Shown in pieces: positions 50,553 to 59,931 of a DNA stretch of 64,000 nucleotides. The DNA is from SIG565 sp045650565 (GTDB lineage Bacteria; Bacillota; Clostridia; Oscillospirales; Acutalibacteraceae). The position numbers and the translations under genes were made by a program. Below the pieces are notes generated by a model. It made no database searches. It was not told where the DNA came from and was given only the letters and a program-made list of their open reading frames with translations. The stretch is from NCBI GenBank assembly GCA_045650565.1, contig JAZRRG010000044.1:62001-126000 (forward strand), read 5' to 3'. Numbering within the stretch: position 1 is the first letter of the stretch; each line of letters begins with the position of its first letter.

Positions 50553-52709
50553 ATGTATGAAAAATTATATATAGTAATCCCCTCTCTTGACCCTGATGAA
50601 AAGCTTAAAGCCACCATTACCGGTTTAAAGGAAGTGGGCTTTTGCAACTTTGTTTTGGTTGATGACGGAAGTAAAGAAGAAAACCGTGATTTTTTCCCCG
50701 AGGAAGCAAAAGACATCGTTTTACTTCGCCACAGGGTTAATCGGGGTAAGGGCGCTGCGCTTAAAACGGCTTTTAAATATATTTTATCGAACTGTCCCGA
50801 TGCCGAGGTCATTATAACGGTAGACGGTGACGGTCAGCATCTGCCGAGTGACACCTTAAAATGTGCCGCCGCATTATCGGGAGGCAATGAAATTATACTC
50901 GGCTGCCGAGATTTTAAACTGGACAACGTGCCCCGCCGCAGCCGCTTCGGAAATACTATGACGTCTCTTGTTTTTAAGCTGCTTTGCGGTATTAGGATAA
51001 GTGACACCCAAACAGGACTTCGTGTGTTCCCTCGTGTGCTTTTACCAAAGCTTATAGAGGTAAATGGTGAGCGTTTTGAATACGAAACCAATATGCTGCT
51101 AAAGCTTTCAAGCCAAGGCATTACATTTCGGGAGGAAAAAATAGAAACGGTTTATATTGAAGAAAACCGCACTTCACATTTTCATCCCATTAAGGATTCC
51201 TTGCGTATCTACCGATTTATTTTGGCTTACTTTTTAAGCGCAGGTATATCCTTTATTACCGATATATCATTTTTTTATATTATTCTAAAGTTTTTCGGCG
51301 CAATGCTGGGCAACTGGGCTGAAGCGGTTGCAACGGTCGGTGCCAGAGCGATATCCTCGGTTATTAACTTTACACTTAACCGCAAAACCGTTTTTGATAA
51401 CCACCAACCTATACGAAAAACCGTTTTTAAATATACTATACTCGCCGTATGTCAAATGGTAACCTCTGCGGCGCTTGTGTCCCTTATATCAATATTACTC
51501 GCATCGCAACCCTTTGGCAGTACGCTGATTAAAATACTTGTTGATACCTGCCTTTTCTTCTTTAGTTATCGCTTACAGCGTTGTTGGGTTTTCAAGGAGA
51601 AGTCGGAAAAAACCGAAAACAAGAAAGCCAAAAAGCTAACACCTAAAAAGATTATAGGGCGTTCATTATTAGCGTTCTTCACCGCAATAATTATGGTGCT
51701 TGTAACTGCGGTTTCGGGGTGTCTTGTTATCTGCTACGGGCCGAGCAAGTCACTAAGAGATATGCTGGTTATATCGGCAAAGCAGGCCAGTGCTACAAAA
51801 TGGCTCCCTGGACTGTTTTTACCCGAAAGCACCGTAAACGAAATCATGGAAAACAGCGAAAAGGTATCAACCGATAACGTTACCATTGATGAATTTATAA
51901 CCGACAGCGGCGAGGATGAATGGGCGGACGCCATTGACGGTATGAAGCTTATTTTCTTAAACGAGCCACGCTTTAAAGCTTACCTGTTAATGATAAAGGA
52001 CCCCTCGAGAATAAGCGTAGGTGTATCATCGAGTAATTTCTCAACCGCAACCGAGGGTCTTCGTATGCTTGACCTTGTATCAAAATACGACTGCATTGCC
52101 GCAATAAATGCAGGTGAATTTGCCGATATAGGCGGTACGGGTACTGGCGCTCGGCCGATGGGACTTACCTATTCAGGCGGTAAAATGGTTTGGAACGATG
52201 GCGCAAAGCGTACATTTATTGGCTTTGATAAAAACAACAAGCTTATCTGCCGTGAAACTATGACAAAGCAGCAAGCCGACAGTCTCGGCATTCGTGACGC
52301 TGTGTGCTTCCAAACGGGTAATGTTTTGATAGAGGAATCGGGCGACACCGTTAAGCTATATTACTCAAACAACAACAGCGGTACTGCACAGCGCACCGCT
52401 ATAGGTCAACGCTCCGACGGAACTGTACTACTGCTTGTAACCGATGGCAGAACGGCTGAGAGTATTGGCGCTACGAGAAACGATGTTATAGCAATTATGG
52501 CTCGGTACGGTGCTGTTAATGCAGGTATGCTTGACGGTGGCTCCTCGGCAATGCTTTACTACGAAAATTATTTTGATAAATACGATGTAAATAAGCAGGA
52601 GCTTGATACCTATCAAAATTTAGGTCTTGTAAACCGCTACAAAGCATTTATGCGCCCCCGTAGAATTCCCACCTACTTTATAGTGTCAAAGGAGTACGAC
52701 AATGACTAA
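50553..52709 (+). CDS. three-domain fusion: GT2 glycosyltransferase, GtrA-like, phosphodiester glycosidase
   Basis: 718 residues from ATG 50553. Domain 1 (about 1-220) is a GT2 polyprenyl-phosphate glycosyltransferase of DPM1 type: LVDDGSKEENRD, then TVDGDGQHLPSD (DxD) and TQTGLRVFP. Domain 2 (about 225-350) is a GtrA-like four-helix flippase with ISSVINFTLNRKTVFD. A helix at about 375-400 leads outside to domain 3 (about 420-718), NAGPA/phosphodiester glycosidase type with AAINAGEFADIGG, ARPMGLTYSGG and LLLVTDGRTAES then GMLDGGSSAML. This combines carrier charging, flipping and an extracytoplasmic phosphodiesterase in one chain. It overlaps the next gene by eight bases. Confidence 0.88.
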   Translation: MYEKLYIVIPSLDPDEKLKATITGLKEVGFCNFVLVDDGSKEENRDFFPEEAKDIVLLRHRVNRGKGAALKTAFKYILSNCPDAEVIITVDGDGQHLPSDTLKCAAALSGGNEIILGCRDFKLDNVPRRSRFGNTMTSLVFKLLCGIRISDTQTGLRVFPRVLLPKLIEVNGERFEYETNMLLKLSSQGITFREEKIETVYIEENRTSHFHPIKDSLRIYRFILAYFLSAGISFITDISFFYIILKFFGAMLGNWAEAVATVGARAISSVINFTLNRKTVFDNHQPIRKTVFKYTILAVCQMVTSAALVSLISILLASQPFGSTLIKILVDTCLFFFSYRLQRCWVFKEKSEKTENKKAKKLTPKKIIGRSLLAFFTAIIMVLVTAVSGCLVICYGPSKSLRDMLVISAKQASATKWLPGLFLPESTVNEIMENSEKVSTDNVTIDEFITDSGEDEWADAIDGMKLIFLNEPRFKAYLLMIKDPSRISVGVSSSNFSTATEGLRMLDLVSKYDCIAAINAGEFADIGGTGTGARPMGLTYSGGKMVWNDGAKRTFIGFDKNNKLICRETMTKQQADSLGIRDAVCFQTGNVLIEESGDTVKLYYSNNNSGTAQRTAIGQRSDGTVLLLVTDGRTAESIGATRNDVIAIMARYGAVNAGMLDGGSSAMLYYENYFDKYDVNKQELDTYQNLGLVNRYKAFMRPRRIPTYFIVSKEYDND

Positions 52710-53766
52710 AAAACCGTTATTTTATAAAATTTATTTTGCCGTTGTCGCTGTTTTCCTGTGTGCTCTCACAGTAGCACTTATTTTACTCAACGGTTGGCTT
52801 AAGAGCTATGAAGCGGCGCAACCCGTAAACCTTATAAACAGTATTGTGGAAAAGCATCTAAAGGTGGGCGACATTGCCTATTTGCAGGAGAATTACGCAC
52901 TTAAAATCTCGCCCTACGAAACACCTGAAAATATTACCGCATTTTTTGAAAACGAGATTTATAGCAAAACGCTCTCCTCCGTAGTTTCTGCTAAAAGACC
53001 CGATGACTGCGATGCGGCGTATACCATAAAAGCCGATGATAAAAAGCTTTTAAACATTTATCTTAAAAAGGAATCGGATGCAGCGTCATTCCTGCCGACC
53101 TATACCGTTTTAAGAGCCGAGCTCGATAGTGAGTATTATAAAAGTATTAGTATCACAATGCCTCAAAACTGTGAAATTAAGGTAAACGGCATAACGCTCG
53201 AAAATGATGTCCGTAAGGATAGTGAAATACCCGAATTTGTGAAAAAATATCTTGAGGGTGAAAAAACCACAAAGCAACAAATTGCAGTAATTGAAAACCT
53301 ATTAAGCGATAATGTGAGCGTTGTGGCGGTTATGAACGGCAAACAAACCGAGGTTCACAAAAACGATACCACCTATTCTGTTTACCAATATATTGATAAT
53401 TCTATAAAAAATAAAGTACAATATGTTGCAACCGAGGGCTCAAAGGCGTATGCGGGTTATATGCAGGCAGACGCCACACTCTCACAGGTTGCCGCCTACT
53501 TTGATACCGGCTGTGATTTTTACAAAAATATACGCTCAAGCTATACCGACCATATCCTTGAGCATACCGCAGCCGGCTTTGATGATGTAGAGAATAACGA
53601 AGTATTTAAATATTCCGATAATATTTACAGTTGCCATGTAAAGTTTACACAGGTGTTAAAGCGCAACGGTATGACATATAAAATTTATTTTGATAAATAT
53701 GTATTTTTAGAAAAGCACGGAGCTTCGTTCCGTATAATTGATATTAAAAGTCCGGAGGGCGAGTAA
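52702..53766 (+). CDS. single-pass extracytoplasmic protein, hypothetical
   Basis: 354 residues; starts at ATG 52702, overlapping the fusion stop (ATGACTAA). N-terminal membrane segment (about 9-30, YKIYFAVVAVFLCALTVALILL), then an exposed domain with a KVNGITLEND beta-hairpin and a C-terminal region ending FRIIDIKSPEGE that resembles NTF2-like or SnoaL-type domains, not firmly. It is coupled to the PAP2 gene by a TAATG overlap, so it belongs to the same pathway. Role unknown. Confidence 0.78.
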   Translation: MTKKPLFYKIYFAVVAVFLCALTVALILLNGWLKSYEAAQPVNLINSIVEKHLKVGDIAYLQENYALKISPYETPENITAFFENEIYSKTLSSVVSAKRPDDCDAAYTIKADDKKLLNIYLKKESDAASFLPTYTVLRAELDSEYYKSISITMPQNCEIKVNGITLENDVRKDSEIPEFVKKYLEGEKTTKQQIAVIENLLSDNVSVVAVMNGKQTEVHKNDTTYSVYQYIDNSIKNKVQYVATEGSKAYAGYMQADATLSQVAAYFDTGCDFYKNIRSSYTDHILEHTAAGFDDVENNEVFKYSDNIYSCHVKFTQVLKRNGMTYKIYFDKYVFLEKHGASFRIIDIKSPEGE

Positions 53767-54302
53767 TGAATGGTTACGAACTTAAAATACTGGATTTTGT
53801 AAGAGAAAATCTTGCAAATCCTGTATTGGATGCAGTAATGCCGATAATCACTAAATTTGGTGACGGCGGCATTTTCTGGATTGCCCTTGCAGTGATTTTT
53901 ATTATATTTAAAAAGACACGAAAAATGGGACTGTGTATGGGTTTATCCCTGCTAATAGGCTTTTTAACGGGAAATATAATACTCAAAAATGTTATTGCTC
54001 GTATACGCCCGTACGACCTAAACCCCGAAATAGAGTTACTTGTTAAGCATTTATCCGACTACTCTTTTCCGTCAGGACACACTTTAGCATCCTTTGATGC
54101 GGCTGTTGCGATTTTTATCAACAACAAAAAGCTCGGTATACCCGCCCTTGTTTTAGCTTTTTTAATCGCAATATCAAGGATTTATCTTTATGTGCACTAC
54201 CCCACCGATGTTTTAGCGTCAATCGTGCTTGGTATTGGGATTGCTATTCTTTCCTGCGGGGTTATTAAAAAATGTGAGAATAAAATACCTTATCTTAGAT
54301 AA
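53766..54302 (+). CDS. PAP2-family phosphatase, undecaprenyl pyrophosphate phosphatase-like
   Basis: 178 residues. Lipid phosphatase motifs: KNVIARIRP (K-x6-RP), YSFPSGHTLASF, and SRIYLYVHYPTDV. Six membrane segments. Its start overlaps the upstream stop by one base. In this operon it most plausibly recycles the polyprenyl carrier used by the GT2-GtrA fusion. The glycan product is unknown. Confidence 0.92.
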   Translation: MNGYELKILDFVRENLANPVLDAVMPIITKFGDGGIFWIALAVIFIIFKKTRKMGLCMGLSLLIGFLTGNIILKNVIARIRPYDLNPEIELLVKHLSDYSFPSGHTLASFDAAVAIFINNKKLGIPALVLAFLIAISRIYLYVHYPTDVLASIVLGIGIAILSCGVIKKCENKIPYLR

Positions 54303-54303
54303 C

Positions 54304-54337
54304 AAAAATCACTGCCTATGTAAAGGCAGTGATTTTT
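54304..54337 (+). terminator. terminator of the glycosyltransferase operon
   Basis: Perfect 14-bp stem, arms 54304-54317 and 54324-54337 (core TCACTGCCT/AGGCAGTGA), then TTTTTT. Confidence 0.92.
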
Positions 54338-54388
54338 TATCGTGCTTATAGATCTGTATTTTCGATCAATTCTTGTGAAAAATTAACA

Positions 54389-55126
54389 TTATTTTTTCAT
54401 CTGTAAAGATTTTGCAGCGTTCAATTCTACTTCAATTTCCTTTAAGGAAACCTGTTTTTCCTCGACACCGTAGAAATTCGGTTCATCTTCGGGAACGTAT
54501 CTTGAAAACTTATTGTTTGTGCGGACATATCTTCCCATAAATGCTCCAATTTCCGTATACACACCATCGGGAAATGGTGGTTCGTTATTTATTGGTGCCG
54601 ATAGGAAAATCATGTACTCATCACCTACTTTTAGTTCGGACGATCCCATAAAATCTGTTTTAAGCACAGTGTTGTTGATTTGTTCAGCAGTATAACTTGA
54701 AAATTTACCCTTCCCAAAAACTTCAATATGCTTTGAAAGTCGAGCGTATCCGCCAGCGGTTAATACTGATATTAAATCATTTTCTTCCAAGTTTCCCTTA
54801 TAAACATTTTCAACGGCAAAAGTATATATGGTATTACCAACTCCGCTGTTGTCAAAATAAGATATTTCTTTTACGGTTCCACAAACGATATTTTCCGAAT
54901 CGGGATATAGTTCTTCTACATTGCTATATATTTTTGAAAAATCCGGACTTGATTTTAACTCTATAATGTTGTCAAAATTTTCCGGATCAAAGGTATCATC
55001 TACTGCAACCGTTTTATCAGTAAAGTATGTTTCTGCGAGTGTGCCTTTTTTGCTATTACAACCAGTACAACAAATCAAAATAATAGCAGAAATAATTATA
55101 AAGCACATAATCTTCTTAGTCATCAT
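54389..55126 (-). CDS. lipoprotein, hypothetical
   Basis: 245 residues. Lipoprotein signal: two Met and basic residues, hydrophobic stretch CFIIISAIILICC and lipobox CTGC, cysteine near residue 23. The mature protein has no recognised domain; acidic patches and an extracellular beta-rich character (SISYF.., KVGDEYMIFLSAP) are visible. It follows the metzincin gene at 13 bases and is probably cotranscribed; it may be its inhibitor, substrate or anchor. Confidence 0.72.
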   Translation of the reverse strand: MMTKKIMCFIIISAIILICCTGCNSKKGTLAETYFTDKTVAVDDTFDPENFDNIIELKSSPDFSKIYSNVEELYPDSENIVCGTVKEISYFDNSGVGNTIYTFAVENVYKGNLEENDLISVLTAGGYARLSKHIEVFGKGKFSSYTAEQINNTVLKTDFMGSSELKVGDEYMIFLSAPINNEPPFPDGVYTEIGAFMGRYVRTNNKFSRYVPEDEPNFYGVEEKQVSLKEIEVELNAAKSLQMKK

Positions 55127-55139
55127 TTTTTCCTCCTTA

Positions 55140-55761
55140 TCAACCGTAAAGATGGTTTATAGTTGCTAAATCAGTATAATTGGCTCTCGTTGCAGTTCTC
55201 CCGTTTCCCAACTGTGTCATAATTCTATTAGGATCAGTTGAATGAGCTAAGCCCATACAATGGCCAAACTCATGAGCAATTGTTCCTTTTTTTTCCGAAG
55301 TGCTAAGAACGTTAAAATTAGATGTGTTTAAAATTATTTTTGTCCATTTATAGTTAGACGTTGGTACACCCATATCTTGATTAGATGTATCATAGAAAAA
55401 TGATTCTCCTAATACACCAAAATCATGGGGATACATTTGTTTCTTGTAAATATCAAAAACAGAACTACTTTGACTTGATATTTGTCTTATTAAAATTGAT
55501 GTGGTTAATATACTTGAAGTATTAACCCATTCATATCTAACTTGCGATATTTGGTCAGTAAGTGAAGATGCTGAAGAATCAATCCAATAATATCTTACAT
55601 GGTCTCCATAACTTCCTACTCCGTTTATTAACTTTGCGTCATTAGACCAAGTTAAAAATCCGTTGTGAGCAGATGCTTTTAGTGTCGGGAAAGAAAACAT
55701 AGTTATCAACACACAAGCACAAGTAACTATCGAAATAATACGTCTTTTTTTTCTTTAACAT
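55140..55761 (-). pseudogene. secreted metzincin-type zinc protease, frameshifted at an A8 tract
   Basis: The catalytic frame (stop 55140) carries HEFGHCMGLAH (zinc histidines, catalytic Glu) followed by RIM, a probable Met-turn. Its first Met in that frame lacks a proper start site. The ideal start is ATG 55761, with AGGAGG eight bases upstream, giving MLKKK, but the coding frame then shifts at eight A (complement of 55745-55752). With one A fewer the protein would read MLKKKRRIISIVTCACVLITM then FSFPTLKASA, a full signal peptide. So the gene is either phase-variable, slippage-dependent, broken, or a sequencing error. Confidence 0.8.
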
Positions 55762-55938
55762 CTTAAATTCCTCCTAATAGTTTTTAATTAAATATATTTT
55801 GGGGAAACATTGGTAACACCTACTTTCATATATTATAGTTTAATTACACATCAATTAATTATTTTTATGTTTTAATAAAATGTACATTGATCATAATTAC
55901 ATTAACATATTAAAAAACATTTAAAAATGGCTTCTTGC

Positions 55939-57216
55939 TTATCTCAGTCCTTTAAGCATCTCATAAATTTCATCCGACATAGCACAAAAGTAGTTTTCGT
56001 AGAAAAAAATCTTTTGTTCAAAACTGAAATATACCCTATAACCACCATCTATATATCCATCAAAATAAAAGGCGAGTCGGTCGATTGTGCGGTTATCTAC
56101 CCATTTTGCAGTTTCTAGCATAAGCATCAATTTTTCATATTCATTATGTCCTAACTCGGTTTTACTTGCAAAATTTAATTGTTCATAAAGGTCTTGGTTA
56201 TTCTCATTAATCGGTTCCTTATAGTAATATATAAAGCCATACTCGTGTGACATATAAACATCAGATTCAACAATATGAGTGCTGTTATTAAGATTGATGG
56301 AATTAGTTTCTGCCGAAACAAACGGTGCCCTTAAGAATAATAAAATCAAACTCGCCGTAGCAACAAGAGATACTAAAACCCATAGCACAGCGGGCTTTTT
56401 ATATTTAACCACATTTGCTATACGGCTCTTAACACCTATTTCTCCAAAAGCCACGGGCCATGCTGAAAACTTCTTATATGTTGTACTGCAAACAAGTAAT
56501 GCTGCTGAATACTGCTTTTTGTATTCAGCATTTTTCCCGCTTATTACCCGCTCATCGCAAGAAAGCTCTATATCCTTGCAAAACAAGAAATATGCAAGCC
56601 ATACAAACGGATTAAACCAATGAAGTGACAACAAAATAAATCCCAATAACTTCCAAATATGGTCTCCGTGTGACAAATGACAGTTTTCGTGGTCGATAAC
56701 ATACTGTAACTGCTTATCATCAATAATAGACGGCAAATACACCTTTGTTTTTATTATCCCGAAAATAAAAGGCGTTTGTATGTTGTCGCAAATCCTATAT
56801 CTGCTATCAAGAGTTATCGAAATATCAACTCTTTTTTTGAGTTTTATATAACTGATAATGAGATACGTTGCCATCGCCGCAACTCCCACAAGCCACACTA
56901 CACCTAAAATTTCCGAAATACCCACACCCGACTGAGTTGTTGTAGTAATGGGTGCTGTAGGCATTGTGCCTTGCGGCAAGATTTCGGTTACGTTGATTTC
57001 GGGTGTTTTTATCTCGTTAATATCTATCTGCGGTACAACTCCCACTTTGCTCTCGATTTTAAACGGAAACACCAACCGTATTCCCACCAAAAGCCACATA
57101 ACATTTCTTATCCATTTGGGCGATTTTTGTAATATTAACCGTAAAACAACTACTGCAATTATAAGTACTATAGATGCAATGCTTATATCAACTATGTTGT
57201 AAAACAAATTTTGCAT
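55939..57216 (-). CDS. BlaR1/MecR1-type membrane antirepressor, M56 peptidase
   Basis: 425 residues. Four membrane segments around a zinc protease with HENCH motif (HExxH) near residue 185, followed by LSHGDHIWK and a distal ELSCDERVI with the third ligand. The C-terminal sensor (about 310-425) lacks the penicillin-binding motifs of true BlaR1. It likely senses another stress and cleaves the BlaI-type repressor encoded two bases upstream. No beta-lactamase gene is in the window. Confidence 0.9.
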   Translation of the reverse strand: MQNLFYNIVDISIASIVLIIAVVVLRLILQKSPKWIRNVMWLLVGIRLVFPFKIESKVGVVPQIDINEIKTPEINVTEILPQGTMPTAPITTTTQSGVGISEILGVVWLVGVAAMATYLIISYIKLKKRVDISITLDSRYRICDNIQTPFIFGIIKTKVYLPSIIDDKQLQYVIDHENCHLSHGDHIWKLLGFILLSLHWFNPFVWLAYFLFCKDIELSCDERVISGKNAEYKKQYSAALLVCSTTYKKFSAWPVAFGEIGVKSRIANVVKYKKPAVLWVLVSLVATASLILLFLRAPFVSAETNSINLNNSTHIVESDVYMSHEYGFIYYYKEPINENNQDLYEQLNFASKTELGHNEYEKLMLMLETAKWVDNRTIDRLAFYFDGYIDGGYRVYFSFEQKIFFYENYFCAMSDEIYEMLKGLR

Positions 57217-57218
57217 AA

Positions 57219-57578
57219 CTAATCCTCAATACGCTTAATCATTCTCTTTATTTCTGCTATTTCTTCACTGCTTAACTTACGCCTGTTTGTAAAGGCAGCA
57301 ATAAAACTCGGTAATGAACCGTCAAATGCTTGGTCAACAAATTTTTCGCTTTGTATAGAATAAAACTCTTCCCGACCTATTTTTGTGACAACAATTCCTG
57401 ATTTGTTTTCGAAAATACCCCTATCACTTAATTTTTTCAGCACTGTATAGGTGGTAGACTTTTTCCAGCCCAATTCCTTTTCGCATATTTTAACAAGCTC
57501 GGGCGATGATATGGGGGACGCATCCCATACGATATTTGCAAAATGGGTTTCCACTACTCCTAATTTAATTTCTTGCAT
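57219..57578 (-). CDS. BlaI/MecI-family transcriptional repressor
   Basis: 119 residues. N-terminal winged helix (KICEKELGWKKSTTYTVLKKLSDRGIFENKSG, residues 30-60) and a C-terminal dimerisation helix with the site (near residue 100) cleaved by BlaR proteases in relatives. It is autoregulated if its promoter (57621-57649) is bound by the palindrome at 57607-57626. Upstream GGAGG precedes ATG 57578. It forms an operon with the M56 gene. Confidence 0.93.
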   Translation of the reverse strand: MQEIKLGVVETHFANIVWDASPISSPELVKICEKELGWKKSTTYTVLKKLSDRGIFENKSGIVVTKIGREEFYSIQSEKFVDQAFDGSLPSFIAAFTNRRKLSSEEIAEIKRMIKRIED

Positions 57579-57606
57579 TTTAATTCCTCCGTCAGTCGAT
57601 TGTCAG

Positions 57607-57649
57607 TAGACTACGACTACAGTCTATCATCAATAGACTGATTTGTCAA
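57607..57649 (-). promoter_or_regulatory. promoter and operator of the BlaI/BlaR operon
   Basis: Minus strand TTGACA (57644-57649), 17-base spacer, TAGACT (57621-57626). The -10 box is one arm of an inverted repeat TAGACT-8-AGTCTA (57607-57626), and a third TAGACT lies in the spacer (57634-57639). Direct overlap predicts repression by BlaI. Confidence 0.8.
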
Positions 57650-57718
57650 GAAAAACATATGGAATATTTCCGAAGTATATGTTATAATGTATGTATCCCA
57701 ACAAAAAGGAACTTTACT

Positions 57719-58450
57719 ATGGAAAACAAAAAAAGTGATACTCTTGCCCAGCGCAAAAAAGCGCAGCAATCGTTTTTGAATCTAAAAAAAGTGCAAAAAG
57801 GTGAGCTTGAACCCGAAAAAACAGCCCAGCAGATAATTCCTAAAACCTTTAAAGAAAAAATCGTTAATTTTTGGTTTCATTACAAGGTGCATAGCATTTT
57901 GGTCGTTTTTTTCATAATTGTGTTGGCAATCGGTATAACCCAATGCTCTTCAAGAGAGAAATATGACGGTCGTATTGCCCTTTACACCTATCACCACTAT
58001 ACTGCAGCCGATTTAGAGCTGATTGAAAACTACCTTGTGCCCTATTTTTCCGATATGAACTGTGACGGTGAAGTAAATCTGCAAATAATTGACTGCTCCT
58101 TTACCACCGAGGGCACCTTTGATATGAACTATGTTTCTGCGCTCACTTCAAGACTGCAGTCGGTTATATCGGCAGAGGGGGATGTGCAGTTATTTATAAT
58201 AACACCCGAAACACTTGAAAAATTGGATTCGATTTCAGAACAGTTACCCGAATTTTTTATAGACACCGCACCCTTTGATGAAGAGATATACGATATCGCA
58301 AATAAAGCCGGTGTAACGCTTCCTGAAAATTTAATGCTCGGTCAGCGTGCCGTTTCGGGAACACTTATCGGAGAACTTGATAATATTGATGAATATGTAT
58401 CCAATGCAGAGCAAACAATGGATGAATTTAAGAAAAGACACACGCCGTAG
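57719..58450 (+). CDS. single-pass membrane protein with extracytoplasmic domain, hypothetical
   Basis: 243 residues from ATG 57719 (MENKKSDTLAQRKK); TATAAT at 57683-57688 lies between this and an earlier ATG, favouring the later start. A basic cytoplasmic segment (1-60) precedes a membrane helix (about 61-82, ILVVFFIIVLAIGITQC). The remainder is outside and resembles no family I recognise. Ends over the terminator shared with rnpB. Confidence 0.75.
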   Translation: MENKKSDTLAQRKKAQQSFLNLKKVQKGELEPEKTAQQIIPKTFKEKIVNFWFHYKVHSILVVFFIIVLAIGITQCSSREKYDGRIALYTYHHYTAADLELIENYLVPYFSDMNCDGEVNLQIIDCSFTTEGTFDMNYVSALTSRLQSVISAEGDVQLFIITPETLEKLDSISEQLPEFFIDTAPFDEEIYDIANKAGVTLPENLMLGQRAVSGTLIGELDNIDEYVSNAEQTMDEFKKRHTP

Positions 58451-58465
58451 CGTGTGCCTTTTCTT
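58430..58465. terminator. bidirectional terminator between hypothetical gene and rnpB
   Basis: Arms 58430-58445 and 58450-58465 form a 16-bp stem with one mismatch (core CACACGC/GCGTGTG). Both strands end in A/T-rich tracts. It closes rnpB and the upstream gene. Confidence 0.88.
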
Positions 58466-58466
58466 A

Positions 58467-58793
58467 TGAGTTGGTCTATAAGCCGAGTTCTGTCGTGAAC
58501 GACTATCTATCTCGACGCCGAATCGCTTCGGCGCTCCAGCCACTTTTCAGGGCACACCGGACAAGTGTATAGCCCTACTTAGTGTTGCTTCGGATAGGGT
58601 TTACAGGGCTTCTCGGTCTCCCGAAAAACCGGTGAGCTCTTACCTCGCCTTTCCACCCTTACCGTGTAGCCACGGCGGTATATCTCTGTTGCACTTTCCC
58701 TAAGGTCACCCTCGGCAGCCGTTAGCTGCTATCCTGTCCTGCGAAGCTCGGACTTTCCTCAGGCATACGCCCGCAGCCGTTCAACCAACTCAC
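58467..58793 (-). ncRNA. rnpB: RNase P RNA (class A)
   Basis: On the minus strand the conserved 5' block GAGGAAAGTCCGAGCTTCGC lies near 58745-58765, followed by the AGGGTGA and GCAACAGAGATATACCGCC core, and the 3' block ACAGAACTCGGCTTATAGACC near 58471-58495. The ends pair (GAGTTGGT with ACCAACTC). About 327 nt, a normal size. It makes the tRNA 5' end together with RnpA encoded at 62040-62381. Confidence 0.96.
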
Positions 58794-58821
58794 CCGTGTA
58801 TTTTAACATAAAAACATCCTT

Positions 58822-58850
58822 GTGTCAAAAAAAATATTATTGAATACAAT
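58822..58850 (+). promoter_or_regulatory. promoter of the P-loop ATPase gene
   Basis: GTGTCA (58822-58827), 17-base spacer, TACAAT (58845-58850), close to ATG 58866 with AGGTGA site. Confidence 0.6.
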
Positions 58851-58865
58851 ATAAAAGGTGATTTT

Positions 58866-59930
58866 ATGGATAATAAATACTTTTTAGCGGCAAATTCTGC
58901 CGATGGCTTTTACAGCGTTTTTAATAGGTGCTACACCGCTAAGGACGGTTGGTTGGCATACATAATAAAGGGTGGCCCGGGCACGGGAAAATCATCCCTT
59001 ATGAGAAAATTAGCCGAATCTGCACTTAAAAAGAACATACCTTATGAGTTGTGCCCCTGCAGTTCTGACCCTGCTTCGCTCGATGCGGTGATTTTTCCCT
59101 CGCTTAAAAAGGTGATTTTTGACGGTACAGCTCCGCACACCGTAGACCCTAAATACCCTGCTATTTGTGAGACCATAATAAACACAGGCGAGTTTTGGGA
59201 CACTAACAAGGTGCAAAACAAACGCAATGAGATTATAGAGCTTACCGATAAAAACTCGGCTTTGCATAAAATAGCATCACAATACATTAAGGCGGCAGGT
59301 GGTGTGACTAAAAACAACTTCTCTTACGCATTAGCTGCTACCGATATTGAAAAATGCGTTAACTTTGCGGTCAAAGCTGCATCAAAAAATATTCCTATAA
59401 CTACACCACAAGGCGCTAAAAAATGGGTGCGCTTTTTAGGCGGCATAACACCAGAGGGTATTGTGCATTACACCGATACCGTGAACTCCCTTCAAAACAA
59501 AATATTGATTGAGGACAAATACGGGGCGGTGGCAAGTATAATTTTATCGGCTTTCTCTGATATTGCTTTGTCTCGTGGCTATGAAATAATAGTTATTAAA
59601 AACGCCCTACTGCCCGACGACATAACCGATGCCGTTATTATACCCAAGCTACACCTCGCCGTTTGCCGTGAGTTTGAAAATGTGAAATATCAAAGCAATA
59701 CCCGCCGCATACACTCCGAGCGCTTTACCGACTGTGATAAACTCTTAAAGCATAAGCAAAAACTGAATTTTAATAAAAAGATAGCCGACCGCTTATTGTT
59801 TAGTGCCGTTGACACACTAAAGGGTGCGAAATCGGTACACGATAAATTGGAAAGCCATTATATAGAGGCGATGAATTTTGATGCACTCGAACGCTTTACC
59901 GATAAATTTATAACCGAATTTTTTAAATAA
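58866..59930 (+). CDS. P-loop ATPase of the PRK06851-type, uncharacterised
   Basis: 354 residues. Walker A GGPGTGKSS (residues 36-44) in the first third and a second half that appears as a degenerate ATPase repeat (ILIEDKYGAVASIILSAFSDIALSRGYEIIVIK). Resembles uncharacterised Firmicutes ATPases seen next to sporulation-like genes, but I cannot assign a function. It is a single gene with its own promoter and terminator. Confidence 0.75.
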   Translation: MDNKYFLAANSADGFYSVFNRCYTAKDGWLAYIIKGGPGTGKSSLMRKLAESALKKNIPYELCPCSSDPASLDAVIFPSLKKVIFDGTAPHTVDPKYPAICETIINTGEFWDTNKVQNKRNEIIELTDKNSALHKIASQYIKAAGGVTKNNFSYALAATDIEKCVNFAVKAASKNIPITTPQGAKKWVRFLGGITPEGIVHYTDTVNSLQNKILIEDKYGAVASIILSAFSDIALSRGYEIIVIKNALLPDDITDAVIIPKLHLAVCREFENVKYQSNTRRIHSERFTDCDKLLKHKQKLNFNKKIADRLLFSAVDTLKGAKSVHDKLESHYIEAMNFDALERFTDKFITEFFK

Positions 59931-59931
59931 C

